NCBI RefSeq assembly: GCF_002259485.1
Contig: NZ_NPGA01000014.1
Coordinates: forward strand, 186,001-250,000
Direction of reading: 5' to 3'
Length of the DNA: 64,000 nucleotides
Source: Rhodococcus sp. 14-1411-2a
GTDB taxonomy: Bacteria; Actinomycetota; Actinomycetes; Mycobacteriales; Mycobacteriaceae
Part shown: in pieces, positions 19,651 through 27,954 of the stretch
Layout of the letters: every line of letters starts with the position of its first letter
Position numbering within the stretch: the stretch's first letter is position 1
The notes under the pieces: model-generated
Told to the model about the DNA's origin: nothing
Databases searched by the model: none
The model's input: only the letters and a program-made list of their open reading frames with translations
Made by a program: the position numbers and the translations under genes

Positions 19651-20874
19651 TCAGATCACCTTCCTGGCGCGGAGATCGTCGAGCTGCTCCTCGGTGAGTC
19701 CGAGCATGCGGCCGAGAACATCGTCCGTGTGCTCGCCGAGGTCCGGTCCGGCCCACTTCACGGCGGTGGGTTCGTCGCCGAAGCGTGGAACCACTCCGGG
19801 AAAGCGTACTTCCTCGGTACTGCCCTGTTCCACAGAGACTTTCAGAGGTTGGACCATCCCGCGTGAAACGAAGTGTTCGTCGTCGGCGATCTGAGCTGCG
19901 TCGAACACCTCTCCGACGGGAATGCCCGCGGCACCGAGTTCGTCGACGACAACAGCTGTCGGCCTTACCGACGTCCAGTCGGAGATGGCTCCGTCGAGTT
20001 CGGCCTCGCGCGCAAATCGTTTGTCGCCGTTCGCCAGTTCCGGGTCGGCGGCCAGGTCTGCTCGGCCCACCGCGGTCATGAGCCGTCCGAACACGCTACT
20101 CGAGTTTCCGGCGATCATGACGCTGCCGTCCTGGGACGGATAGATGCCGCTGGGGACCACGCCGGGGAGATTGCCTGCTGTGCGCTGGCGAACCGTGCCG
20201 TATGCGTCGTAGTCCGGGACCAGCGATTCCATGGCCATGAACACCGCCTCGTAGAGTGCGACGTCGGCAACCTTGGGCCGGGAATGATCTCCGCTTCGTT
20301 CGCGAGCCAGGAGCATCACGAGAGCGCCGACGGCACCGTGCAATCCGGCCAGTACGTCGCCGATGGGCGCTGCGGGCCGAACGGGTTCGCGATCCGCGTG
20401 ACCGGTGACGTGGCGCAATCCGCCGAATGCTTCTGCTACCCCGCCGAATCCGGCCCGGTCTCGATGCGGGCCGGTTTGGCCGTAGCCCGAGATACGGACC
20501 ATGACCACGTCGGGATTGGCTTCCTGTAGTCGGTCGGGTCCCAGTCCCCACCGCTCGAGGGTGCCGGGCCGGAAGTTCTCCACGACGACATCGGCGGTCT
20601 CGACCAACTTCAGCGCGAGATCGCGGCCTTCGTCGGTACGCAGATCGAGAGTCACCGAATGCTTGTTGCGAGCAATGGTTCGAAACATCATGGAGGTGTC
20701 TCCACGGCTTCGACGCCAGCCGCGAAGTTCGTCGCCGACGCCGGGGCGCTCGATCTTGATGACGTCGGCACCGAAGTCGGCGAAAAGGCGACTCGCGAAG
20801 GGTGCAGCGATGAAATTGCCCAGCTCGATCACACGGATTCCGTGCAAAGGGCCGTTCTCAGTGGTGATGGACAC
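19651..20874 (-). CDS. family III CoA-transferase (CaiB/BaiF), first gene of the HMG-lyase operon
   Basis: A 407-residue formyl-CoA-transferase-like protein. VIELGNFIAAPFASRLFADF and the conserved ENFRPGTLERWGLG segment define the family; the aspartate of IGDVLAGLHG is in the position of the catalytic Asp. Family III enzymes move CoA between acids; the mammalian relative SUGCT activates glutarate and 3-hydroxy-3-methylglutarate. Together with the lyase next door this suggests activation of HMG or a similar acid. It starts at 20874 and is divergent from the gamma carbonic anhydrase gene, with an AT-rich operator-like region in between. Confidence 0.88.
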   Translation of the reverse strand: MSITTENGPLHGIRVIELGNFIAAPFASRLFADFGADVIKIERPGVGDELRGWRRSRGDTSMMFRTIARNKHSVTLDLRTDEGRDLALKLVETADVVVENFRPGTLERWGLGPDRLQEANPDVVMVRISGYGQTGPHRDRAGFGGVAEAFGGLRHVTGHADREPVRPAAPIGDVLAGLHGAVGALVMLLARERSGDHSRPKVADVALYEAVFMAMESLVPDYDAYGTVRQRTAGNLPGVVPSGIYPSQDGSVMIAGNSSSVFGRLMTAVGRADLAADPELANGDKRFAREAELDGAISDWTSVRPTAVVVDELGAAGIPVGEVFDAAQIADDEHFVSRGMVQPLKVSVEQGSTEEVRFPGVVPRFGDEPTAVKWAGPDLGEHTDDVLGRMLGLTEEQLDDLRARKVI

Positions 20875-20923
20875 CGGTGGTCACTCCCTGCAGTACGTAG
20901 TAAGTCAGAGTGAAGATGGCCAA

Positions 20924-20950
20924 TTATCATTATTTGATAAAGACATTATC
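20924..20950. promoter_or_regulatory. triple GATAA/TTATC half-site array
   Basis: TTATC (20924-20928), GATAA (20936-20940) and TTATC (20946-20950) form two overlapping inverted repeats, TTATCA-N5-TGATAA and GATAA-N5-TTATC, in an AT-rich patch between the divergent CoA-transferase and carbonic-anhydrase genes. This is likely a regulator-binding site. Confidence 0.5.
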
Positions 20951-21048
20951 TTCTGGTAGGAATGACCATAGTGTGCTGGATCACGTATGACAACCACTGT
21001 GATGTGGATTTCTCAGATATTCGTGCCGCTGGAAGGAAACAGGAACTC

Positions 21049-21588
21049 ATGACCGACAAGAACCCAGGGTCGATGCTGCTCGCGCTCGAGTGCGGATCTC
21101 CTACCGTCGACGCATCCGCGTGGCTCGCCCCCACTGCGACGCTCGTCGGGCGAGTGAATCTCGGTCCGGACAGCAGTGTCTGGTACCAGGCCGTTCTACG
21201 GGCCGACTCGGAGGAGATCACAATCGGTGGTGGGTCCAACATTCAGGACGGTGTTGTCGCACATGTGGATCCGGGCTTCCCGCTTACGATCGGACGCAAC
21301 GTGAGTGTGGGACACAATGCCGTCTTGCACGGTTGCACCGTCGGCGACGGAACCTTGGTCGGCATGGCTGCCGTCATCATGAACGGTGCCGTGGTGGGAG
21401 AGGACTGTCTCGTTGCCGCAGGTGCACTGGTGACGGAAGGTGCACAGATCCCGCCGAGATCATTGGTCGCCGGTGTCCCTGCCAAGGTTCGGCGGGAACT
21501 GACCGACGAGGAGGTGGAGCACTGCACAGCCAACGCGCTCACCTACCGCGATCTGGCCGGCGTCCATCGTGGCGCTCGGCCCTGCTGA
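21049..21588 (+). CDS. gamma-class carbonic anhydrase-like protein
   Basis: A 179-residue left-handed beta-helix protein of the gamma carbonic anhydrase / YrdA family. SSVWYQAVLRADSEEITIG is a strong signature, and the zinc histidines are in VVAHVDPG and SVGHNAVLHG. ATG at 21049 is preferred to an in-frame ATG at 20962 because GGAAGG lies upstream and it gives the usual length. It sits divergent to the CoA-transferase operon. Many family members have no measured carbonic anhydrase activity. Confidence 0.85.
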   Translation: MTDKNPGSMLLALECGSPTVDASAWLAPTATLVGRVNLGPDSSVWYQAVLRADSEEITIGGGSNIQDGVVAHVDPGFPLTIGRNVSVGHNAVLHGCTVGDGTLVGMAAVIMNGAVVGEDCLVAAGALVTEGAQIPPRSLVAGVPAKVRRELTDEEVEHCTANALTYRDLAGVHRGARPC

Positions 21589-21682
21589 CAGCGTCACGGA
21601 CCGGTCCGACACCTATGCTGCGTAAGCAGTGTCGGCCATGTAGCCGATGCTGTACGGGAATCGAAAACGGAGGTCGACAGCA

Positions 21683-22342
21683 GTGACGGACGGTAGCGCC
21701 GACACCACTACCGGGGTGCTGGCCCGGGCCGCGGCGATTCTCAATGCCGTCGAGGCATGTCCGCGAACCACCGGTGACCTCGCCAAAATACTGGGCCTGT
21801 CTGCATCGACGGTCTATCGACTGGTCGGCGAGATGGTGCGGTACTCGATGCTCCGCCGGGACAACGACGGTCTTCTTCATCCCGGTGACCGCTTCGGCAC
21901 CTCCACTCTCAGCGGGCTCGCGGTACCGATTCTCAGGCGCCTGCGGCAAGAGACCGGAGAATCCGCCCAGCTGTGGGTATTGCGGGGATCGCATCGGTTG
22001 TGCCTGGTCTCCGAGGATTCCCAGCACGAACTCCGCGCGTCGTTGCCGGTGGGGGCGCTACTTCCGCTCGGAGCGGGGTCGGCCGGTCACGTGTTGGCCG
22101 GCGATCTCGACGCCGACTCCGAGAGCCGCGAACTCGGGTGGTGGGAATCTGTATCCGAGCGAACCCCGGGACTGACCTCGGTGAGCGCCCCGGTTCGCCG
22201 AGACGAGCGCATCGTGGCCGCCGTCTGCGTCGCGGGACCGATCGAGCGTGTGTCGACCTCGGCCGGCGTGTTGTGGGGGCAGGCCGTGCGCGACGCAGCA
22301 CTCGAAATCGAGCAGTCCCTCATCGTGCGGTCGGACTGGTAG
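21683..22342 (+). CDS. IclR family transcriptional regulator
   Basis: A 219-residue IclR-type regulator: the N-terminal winged helix reads GVLARAAAILNAVEACPRTT with recognition helix LSASTVYRLVGEMVRYSML, and the effector domain follows. GTG at 21683 has GGAGG 9 bases upstream. IclR proteins often control catabolic genes for organic acids. Its target may be the CoA-transferase operon or fahA, which ends convergently seven bases away. Confidence 0.85.
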   Translation: MTDGSADTTTGVLARAAAILNAVEACPRTTGDLAKILGLSASTVYRLVGEMVRYSMLRRDNDGLLHPGDRFGTSTLSGLAVPILRRLRQETGESAQLWVLRGSHRLCLVSEDSQHELRASLPVGALLPLGAGSAGHVLAGDLDADSESRELGWWESVSERTPGLTSVSAPVRRDERIVAAVCVAGPIERVSTSAGVLWGQAVRDAALEIEQSLIVRSDW

Positions 22343-22349
22343 CTGTCAC

Positions 22350-23516
22350 TCAGGCCGGCTTGATGCGACCCCGGACATCACCGAATCCGATGCGAGATCC
22401 GTTGGGTCCTGGGGCGCTGGCGGCGATGACAACCTCGTCACCGTCCTCGAGGAAGGTTCGGGTCTCCGATCCGAGGCTCACGGGTTCGGCTCCACCCCAG
22501 GTCAATTCGATGAACGCGCCACGCTGATTCTTCTCCGGCCCGGAGATGGTGCCCGAGGCGAACAAGTCACCGGTTCGCGATGTCGCGCCGTTGACGGTCT
22601 CGTGCGCCAGCATCTGAGCGGGCGACCAGTACATTGCACTGTAGGGCGGGTGCGAGACGACATGCCCGTTCCACACGACGGTCAAGTCGATATCGAGAGC
22701 CCAGGAACGAGATTCGCGGAGGTACTCGAGCGGCTCGGGGTCTTGCACCGGCGTCGAGGTTCGTGCCTGCTCCAATGCGAGCAGCGGAACGACCCAGGGC
22801 GAGATGGACGTCGCGAAGCTCTTGCCGAGGTTCGGCCCCAGCGGAACATACTCCCAGGCCTGGATGTCGCGCGCCGACCAGTCGTTGACGATGACGGCTC
22901 CGAACACGTGGTCCGAGAACCGATCCGGCGATATGGGCCCGTCCGATGGAACGCCGACGACGAAGCCCATCTCGGCCTCGATGTCCAGTCGCCGACTCGG
23001 ACCGAAGGTGGGCGACGCCTCGTCGGGCGCCTTACGTTGGCCGCGAGGCCGGGTGATGTCGGTGCCGGAGACGACGACCGTGCCGGACCGACCGTGGTAC
23101 GCCACGGGCAGGTGCTTCCAATTCGGTAGCAGCGGTTCGGCATCGGGGCGAAAGAGTCGGCCGAGGTTGGCTGCGTGATGCTCGGAGGCGTAGAAGTCCA
23201 CGTAGTCGGCCACCTCGAACGGCCGGTGCATCGTCACGTCGGAAACGGGCACGATTGCTTCCGCGGGGGTCGTGCCACCGGTGAGCATGTCGGTGACCGA
23301 CGAGCGGACCTCCGCCCACCGACCGCGTCCGCGAGCCATGAATGCGTTCAGGCTCGTCGACGCGAAGTCTGCGTCACCCAGAGCCGCATACAGGTCGATC
23401 ACGTTGTCGCCGTAGCGGACTCCGACACGGGCGTTCGTGCCCGGAGTGCTGAACATGCCGTAGGGGAGGTTGTCGATTCCGAACTCGGAATCGGCGGGAA
23501 TGTCGATGTGCGTCAT
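22350..23516 (-). CDS. fahA: fumarylacetoacetase
   Basis: A 388-residue fumarylacetoacetate hydrolase. The N-terminal domain is followed by a C-terminal catalytic domain with the metal-binding DIEAEMGFVVG, VNDWSARDIQAWEY and LGPNLGKSFATS motifs. It cleaves fumarylacetoacetate to fumarate and acetoacetate, the last step of the tyrosine/homogentisate pathway. Start ATG at 23516 is chosen by homology. It is the third gene of the hmgA operon, separated by 16 bases from the unknown gene. Confidence 0.95.
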   Translation of the reverse strand: MTHIDIPADSEFGIDNLPYGMFSTPGTNARVGVRYGDNVIDLYAALGDADFASTSLNAFMARGRGRWAEVRSSVTDMLTGGTTPAEAIVPVSDVTMHRPFEVADYVDFYASEHHAANLGRLFRPDAEPLLPNWKHLPVAYHGRSGTVVVSGTDITRPRGQRKAPDEASPTFGPSRRLDIEAEMGFVVGVPSDGPISPDRFSDHVFGAVIVNDWSARDIQAWEYVPLGPNLGKSFATSISPWVVPLLALEQARTSTPVQDPEPLEYLRESRSWALDIDLTVVWNGHVVSHPPYSAMYWSPAQMLAHETVNGATSRTGDLFASGTISGPEKNQRGAFIELTWGGAEPVSLGSETRTFLEDGDEVVIAASAPGPNGSRIGFGDVRGRIKPA

Positions 23517-23532
23517 GAGCGGCGCTCCTAGG

Positions 23533-24321
23533 TCACAGAGGTGGGACGAGTCCGAGTCGGACGAGATCGTGCAGGGGTTCACGAATGCTGCAGGTGCCGA
23601 AGGAGGCAAAGGCGCGCTGTCCCTCGATCCCGGCGACGAGCCCGGCGAGGACGTCTGCGTCTCGAATCGCCAGTATCTTCTCGAGCTCACCGACCCGTGC
23701 GCCACTGTGTGCGGCCTGCGCGGCGAGGAGCACGTTGAGGAAACCGTGCTGCTCGAATCCGTTGTGGGGATCGGTGTTACGGGCGGCATGGTGCAGACCC
23801 GCGGTGGCCTTGAAGTGGACCTCGCGCTGGGCCGCCCGATAGATGGACGCGGCGAGCTCGTGTTCGTCCGGATACTGGTCGGCCGTGACGCCGCCGGTCC
23901 GAAACTTGGCGCGATACCCGAACTCGTCGACGGCGTCGAAGATGTCGTCTTTTCGGGAGTCTCGGGGAATTTCGACATAGATGTCGATGTCCTGGGTGAT
24001 GCCGCGCAGCACATCGATGTCGGTGCCGTGGGGCATGGCCACTTCGATGGACACGACCGTCACGCCGGCTGTACGATCGGCGACCCGCAGGCCTGCCTCC
24101 ACACTTCCCGGCCCGGCGGGTGCGGTCAACGCCAGCTCCATCCGAGCACCCAGATCCAGCTCGTTCACCCGGTCCATCGGAACGACCAACGGGCCGACGA
24201 GGTCTGCGAACGCACTGGCCCGGTACTCGAGGTGTTGTGCCACAGCAACATCGAGCGGCGCATTGCCGGGAGGGAAGGCGGCGGCGTCGTCGCACAGGCG
24301 ACGGAACAACTCCGGGATCAT
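23533..24321 (-). CDS. protein of unknown function between hmgA and fahA
   Basis: I do not recognise this 262-residue protein. It is soluble with no signal or membrane segment. The pattern of alternating hydrophobic strands (VTVVSIEVAM, IDIYVEIP, YRAKFRTGG, VHFKATAGLHHA) and a late helix (GFLNVLLAAQAA) is suggestive of an alpha/beta barrel. Conserved-looking polar residues are in KFRTGG and in FKATAGLHHAARN. The ATG at 24321 overlaps the hmgA stop (ATGA), which fixes the start, and fahA follows in 16 bases. Because the pathway step between hmgA and fahA, maleylacetoacetate isomerase, is not otherwise encoded here, a role in that step is a reasonable guess but unproven. Confidence 0.8.
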   Translation of the reverse strand: MIPELFRRLCDDAAAFPPGNAPLDVAVAQHLEYRASAFADLVGPLVVPMDRVNELDLGARMELALTAPAGPGSVEAGLRVADRTAGVTVVSIEVAMPHGTDIDVLRGITQDIDIYVEIPRDSRKDDIFDAVDEFGYRAKFRTGGVTADQYPDEHELAASIYRAAQREVHFKATAGLHHAARNTDPHNGFEQHGFLNVLLAAQAAHSGARVGELEKILAIRDADVLAGLVAGIEGQRAFASFGTCSIREPLHDLVRLGLVPPL

Positions 24322-25511
24322 CGATTCGGCCCCCGACCGGCCCAGGTCCACGCGTACCCGGTGTCCTCGCATGCACGGGCACCTTCGCCGAGTTCGAGGG
24401 GGCGGAAGGTGTCGACCATGACAGCCAGTTCGTCGAAGAACTCGGCACCGATGCTGCGTTCGTACGCACCGGGTTGCGGCCCGTGAGCGTGACCGCCCGG
24501 ATGCACCGAGATGGAACCCTGCCCGATGCCCGAGCCCTTGCGGGCCTCGTAGTCGCCGCCGACGTAGAACATGATCTCGTCGGAGTCGACGTTGGAGTGG
24601 TAGTACGGCACTGGAATTGCCAGCGGGTGGTAGTCGACCTTGCGCGGAACGAAATTACAGATCACGAAATTGGACCCCTCGAACGCTTGGTGCGCGGGTG
24701 GCGGTTGATGCACACGGCCGGTGATCGGTTCGTAGTCGGAGATGTTGAAGGTGTACGGGTACAGGCAGCCGTCCCACCCCACCACGTCGAACGGGTGCTG
24801 CGGGTAGACGTATCTGGTTCCGACGATGCCCGTCGAACCGCGGTGTTTGACAAGCACTTCGACGTCTTCGTCATCGACGACCAGAGGCTCGGTGGGGCCG
24901 TGCAGATCGCGTTCGCAGTAGGGAGCGTTCTCGAGCAGCTGGCCGTACTTGGACAGAAAGCGCTTGGGCGGCGCGATGTGACTGTTGGCTTCGATGGCGT
25001 AGGCACGAAGGGGGCCGTCGGGAATCCAACGGTGCGTCGTCGCGCGCGGAATGAGCACGTAATCGCCCTGCTGTGCCTGGAGGGCACCGAACACCGTTTC
25101 GACGATGGCAGAACCGGATTCGATGTAGACCATCTCGTCGCCGATCGAATTACGGTACAGCGGTGAGGTTTTCGACGCGACGACGTAGGACAGTCTGACG
25201 TCGGCGTTGCCGAGAACGAGGCGTCGGCCGGTGACGACATCGGTGTCCGCCACCGCGGATTCGGGAAACAGCTCGTGCAACTTCAGGTGCCGCGGCACGA
25301 GCGGATGGTTGGGCGTCGTCGATTGATCGGGGAGTTCCCAGACCGTGGCATCGACGATCGCCGAGGGTATGTGGCGGTGATAGAGCAGAGACGAGTCCGA
25401 GGAGAAGCCCTCTTCACCCATCAACTCCTCGAAGTAGAGGTTGCCGTCCGGGGTTCGGTGCTGGGTGTGCCGCTTCGGCGGTACCGATCCGAGCTGCCGG
25501 TAGTAGGCCAC
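24318..25511 (-). CDS. hmgA: homogentisate 1,2-dioxygenase
   Basis: A 397-residue cupin-fold dioxygenase that opens homogentisate to maleylacetoacetate. The iron site is visible: the histidine and glutamate of YYHSNVDSDEIMFYVGG and the histidine of VHPGGHAHGPQ. The start at 25511 gives MAYYRQLGSVPPKRHTQHR, typical of actinobacterial members. It is the first gene of hmgA - unknown - fahA and is preceded by a palindrome likely bound by the MarR regulator located upstream. Confidence 0.95.
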   Translation of the reverse strand: MAYYRQLGSVPPKRHTQHRTPDGNLYFEELMGEEGFSSDSSLLYHRHIPSAIVDATVWELPDQSTTPNHPLVPRHLKLHELFPESAVADTDVVTGRRLVLGNADVRLSYVVASKTSPLYRNSIGDEMVYIESGSAIVETVFGALQAQQGDYVLIPRATTHRWIPDGPLRAYAIEANSHIAPPKRFLSKYGQLLENAPYCERDLHGPTEPLVVDDEDVEVLVKHRGSTGIVGTRYVYPQHPFDVVGWDGCLYPYTFNISDYEPITGRVHQPPPAHQAFEGSNFVICNFVPRKVDYHPLAIPVPYYHSNVDSDEIMFYVGGDYEARKGSGIGQGSISVHPGGHAHGPQPGAYERSIGAEFFDELAVMVDTFRPLELGEGARACEDTGYAWTWAGRGPNR

Positions 25512-25541
25512 GTCATCGCTCCTGAGTTGTGTTCACCGCTT

Positions 25542-25561
25542 GTAGTAAACACATTAACTAC
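25542..25561. promoter_or_regulatory. MarR-type operator in front of hmgA
   Basis: The palindrome GTAGTAAACACATTAACTAC lies 31 bases upstream of hmgA. A related sequence, CTGATCAACACCTTTACTAC (26137-26156), precedes the MarR gene, suggesting control of hmgA and self-regulation. Confidence 0.6.
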
Positions 25562-25583
25562 TTTGACGTGATCTACGCAACCT

Positions 25584-26111
25584 TCAGTTGCGTCCCCGGA
25601 CGTCGAACTGGCTGCGGTGAGTGATGAGTTTGGTCAACAGCATCACCAGAATCCGCTGTTCGGGTTCGGTGAGCGCGCTGGCCCACGCGTTCTCCCGTTC
25701 GTTCTGCTCCGCAAACGCCTCGACCATCTCGTCGTGCCCCTGCGCGGTGAGGGCGAGGCGCACCGAACGGCCGTCCTTCTCGTCGGGCGTACTGGCGAGC
25801 AGGCCGCCGGAGATGAGTGTCTTGGACAGGTTCGAGACGGCTGCCCGGCTCATGCCGGTCAGTTCTGCGGCTCGGCGCGGTTCGATCGGGCCTGCCAACC
25901 ACGTGACGAACATCAGTCGGAACGACGACCACGACCAGCCTCGGGGGCGATGAACCGTCGCCTCCAGGTCGTAGGTGACGATGTTCGACGCCCGGTTGAG
26001 CGTCAGTAGAACCTCGGTGGCCAGCTGATGCTCGAACCCGTAGTCCCGGGCCAGCGTGGAGTTGGCGGTGTCGATGAACGACCAGAAATCGGGCTCGGGT
26101 GCGTCGGTCAC
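25584..26111 (-). CDS. MarR family transcriptional regulator of the homogentisate operon
   Basis: A MarR-type winged-helix protein of about 175 residues. The wing region reads ELTGMSRAAVSNLSKTLISGG followed by STPDEKDGRSVRLALTAQG, the MarR signature. GTG at 26111 (VTDAPEPDFWSF) is taken as start; an in-frame ATG at 26147 would add 12 residues without homology and overlap the likely operator. It is co-oriented with hmgA and lies 72 bases upstream. It probably represses hmgA-fahA until an intermediate is present. Confidence 0.82.
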   Translation of the reverse strand: MTDAPEPDFWSFIDTANSTLARDYGFEHQLATEVLLTLNRASNIVTYDLEATVHRPRGWSWSSFRLMFVTWLAGPIEPRRAAELTGMSRAAVSNLSKTLISGGLLASTPDEKDGRSVRLALTAQGHDEMVEAFAEQNERENAWASALTEPEQRILVMLLTKLITHRSQFDVRGRN

Positions 26112-26205
26112 GGATTCACTGTAGCCACGAACCCATCTGATCAACACCTTTACTACTTGGGCAGGCGCGATTCGTGTCTCATCCCGGAGGGGTCATGATG
26201 GACGC

Positions 26206-26415
26206 ATGAGCTCGAAGAACCTGTTCGGCGGCCCCCGGACCCTGCTGATCGTGGCAGCAGTGGTCATCGTGATCGCACTCGTCGCTGCCGCCGCGACGCT
26301 GATCGTCCGTGCCGTGCTCGGGCCGCCCGAGGGCGAGAACAAGTTCGAGATTCAGGGCTACTCCGTCGTGCAGGTAGATCCCCAGGTCAACGACCTCGCG
26401 CTCGCCACACGCTAG
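26206..26415 (+). CDS. small single-pass membrane protein
   Basis: A 69-residue protein with one strong hydrophobic helix (TLLIVAAVVIVIALVAAAAT) near residues 12-32, followed by a short extracytoplasmic tail. No family recognised. ATG at 26206 follows CATGAT (26194-26199), a possible -10 box six bases upstream, so the message may be leaderless. The 3' end overlaps the convergent gene by 29 bases. It may be a real small gene, judged from codon use and the clean membrane helix. Confidence 0.6.
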   Translation: MSSKNLFGGPRTLLIVAAVVIVIALVAAAATLIVRAVLGPPEGENKFEIQGYSVVQVDPQVNDLALATR

Positions 26416-26788
26416 CCGACTCCGCACCGACCCGCGGGTCGTGAGTCTGCTGAAAATTGCGGCCACCGCGCGCGAAGGTCTGCAGTGTCGCCGCGGGAAC
26501 CTCGCGCTCGGGAACGGGTTCGCTCGTCCACTGGCAGTCCCAGACGAAGATCATGTTCGACGCCACCGCGTCGGCGCTGCGATCTTCACGTAGAGGACCG
26601 GAAATTCGCCCGAGAAAGAACTCGCCACGCTCTGTGCGCGTCCAGACGAAAGATCCGTCCGGAACCTGCCCGAAGCGCTCGACGCGTCGTATCGAGCGTT
26701 CGTCGTCGGCCGCCATTCCACACAGTCCGTAGGTGAGGGCGCGTTCGACACCGTTCGGCATGGGAGCGCGATAGACGGCATCCGACAT
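26387..26788 (-). CDS. conserved hypothetical protein
   Basis: A 133-residue soluble protein that I cannot place. It has no signal peptide, is rich in Arg, Glu and Trp (VWTRTERGEFFLGRISGPL, VWDCQWTSEPVPEREVP) and contains two cysteines. ATG at 26788 (MSDAVYRAPMPN) is taken as start; a frame extension to 26824 is less likely. It converges on the small membrane-protein gene. Similar small proteins of unknown function are common in Rhodococcus, which is general knowledge and not a specific match. Confidence 0.6.
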   Translation of the reverse strand: MSDAVYRAPMPNGVERALTYGLCGMAADDERSIRRVERFGQVPDGSFVWTRTERGEFFLGRISGPLREDRSADAVASNMIFVWDCQWTSEPVPEREVPAATLQTFARGGRNFQQTHDPRVGAESASVWRARGR

Positions 26789-26830
26789 GCACTCGAGCCT
26801 AGCCATGCTGGCCGCAGGGCCCAATCGGTG

Positions 26831-26853
26831 CTAAGTTGAAGATTCAACCTAAG
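26831..26853. promoter_or_regulatory. palindromic operator before the DODA-type dioxygenase
   Basis: CTAAGTTGAA-GA-TTCAACCTAAG is a nearly perfect inverted repeat whose inner GTTGAA/TTCAAC arms pair completely. It ends 17 bases before the dioxygenase start and resembles operators of MarR-type regulators. No regulator gene is adjacent on this strand. Confidence 0.6.
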
Positions 26854-26870
26854 CATTCGAGGGACCCGCC

Positions 26871-27752
26871 ATGACATCCGTGATCAACCCGCCCGTCGCC
26901 GGTGCAGCGTTCGATGCATTTCTCGCCGATACCGCACCCGCGAGCAGGTCACAGGAACTGTGGACTCCGAGCGACGGTCCGATGCCCGCCCTGTACATCA
27001 GCCACGGCGCACCCCCGGTCTTCGACGACGCACTCTGGATGGACCAGCTGTTCACCTGGTCGCAGTCGATGCCCAAGCCCAAGGCGATCCTCATCGTCAG
27101 CGCGCACTGGGAAGAGGCCCCGCTGAGCTTGTCCGCATCGGCGGCTGCGCCCCCTCTGGTCTACGACTTCGGCGGTTTCGCCCAGCGCTACTTCTCGATG
27201 GAATACCGGACGCCCGACGCGGAGGCTTTGGCCGCACGGGTGGCCGCGGCACTCCCGGCGTCGGAGAACCTGCACCGCCACAGCTCCCGCGGCCTCGATC
27301 ACGGTGCCTGGGTTCCGCTCAAGGTCATGTACCCGTACGCCGACGTCCCCGTTCTCCAGTTGAGCCTGCCGACGCATGCTCCCGACCGGCTGATGGCCAT
27401 CGGCGCAGCGCTCAAAGAATTGCGCGCGGAGGGTGTGCTGGTCATCGGTTCCGGATTCATGACGCACGGACTGCCGTTTCTCTCGCGGGAGAACTTCGCT
27501 ACCAACACCGTGCCGACGTGGTCGGAGGACTTCGATCTCTGGGCGGCCGACGCGTTGGCGCGTGGTGACGTCAACACACTTGCGGACTTCCGGAGCGCTG
27601 CACCGGGAATGCCGTATGCGCACCCGACCGTCGAACATTTCACGCCTCTGTTCGTCACGCTCGGTGCCGCGGAGAACCCGGAAGCGCCGGTGACCACAGC
27701 CATCACCGGCTTTCAATTCGGCTTGGCGAAGCGGTCGTTCGCGGTCGCCTGA
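26871..27752 (+). CDS. DODA-type extradiol aromatic dioxygenase
   Basis: A 293-residue class III extradiol dioxygenase of the YgiD/DOPA-dioxygenase group. The zinc/iron histidines are in LYISHGAPP (His45), VSAHWEE and HSSRGLDHGAWVPL, and FMTHGLP holds a further conserved His. Such enzymes open catechol-like rings or act as quinone-detoxifying oxidoreductases in stress operons. The operator-like palindrome upstream suggests induction by a phenol or quinone. It is a single-gene unit; the substrate is unknown. Confidence 0.88.
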   Translation: MTSVINPPVAGAAFDAFLADTAPASRSQELWTPSDGPMPALYISHGAPPVFDDALWMDQLFTWSQSMPKPKAILIVSAHWEEAPLSLSASAAAPPLVYDFGGFAQRYFSMEYRTPDAEALAARVAAALPASENLHRHSSRGLDHGAWVPLKVMYPYADVPVLQLSLPTHAPDRLMAIGAALKELRAEGVLVIGSGFMTHGLPFLSRENFATNTVPTWSEDFDLWAADALARGDVNTLADFRSAAPGMPYAHPTVEHFTPLFVTLGAAENPEAPVTTAITGFQFGLAKRSFAVA

Positions 27753-27954
27753 CCAGGAGAGGCGATCGGTTGAAGCTGGAATCGGCTCACTTCTGAGTCT
27801 TTTTCGATTCGGGGATTGTTATCCACGCCACTTCGCTCTACAGTTCTGAGCACCATCTCGGACATCGGTGTCCAAGATTGTCGGATGCGCTGTACGAACC
27901 GTCGCCGGGCGCGCCTCCTGTGGATCCCGTCCTCCGGCGCGAAGGAGTACACCC

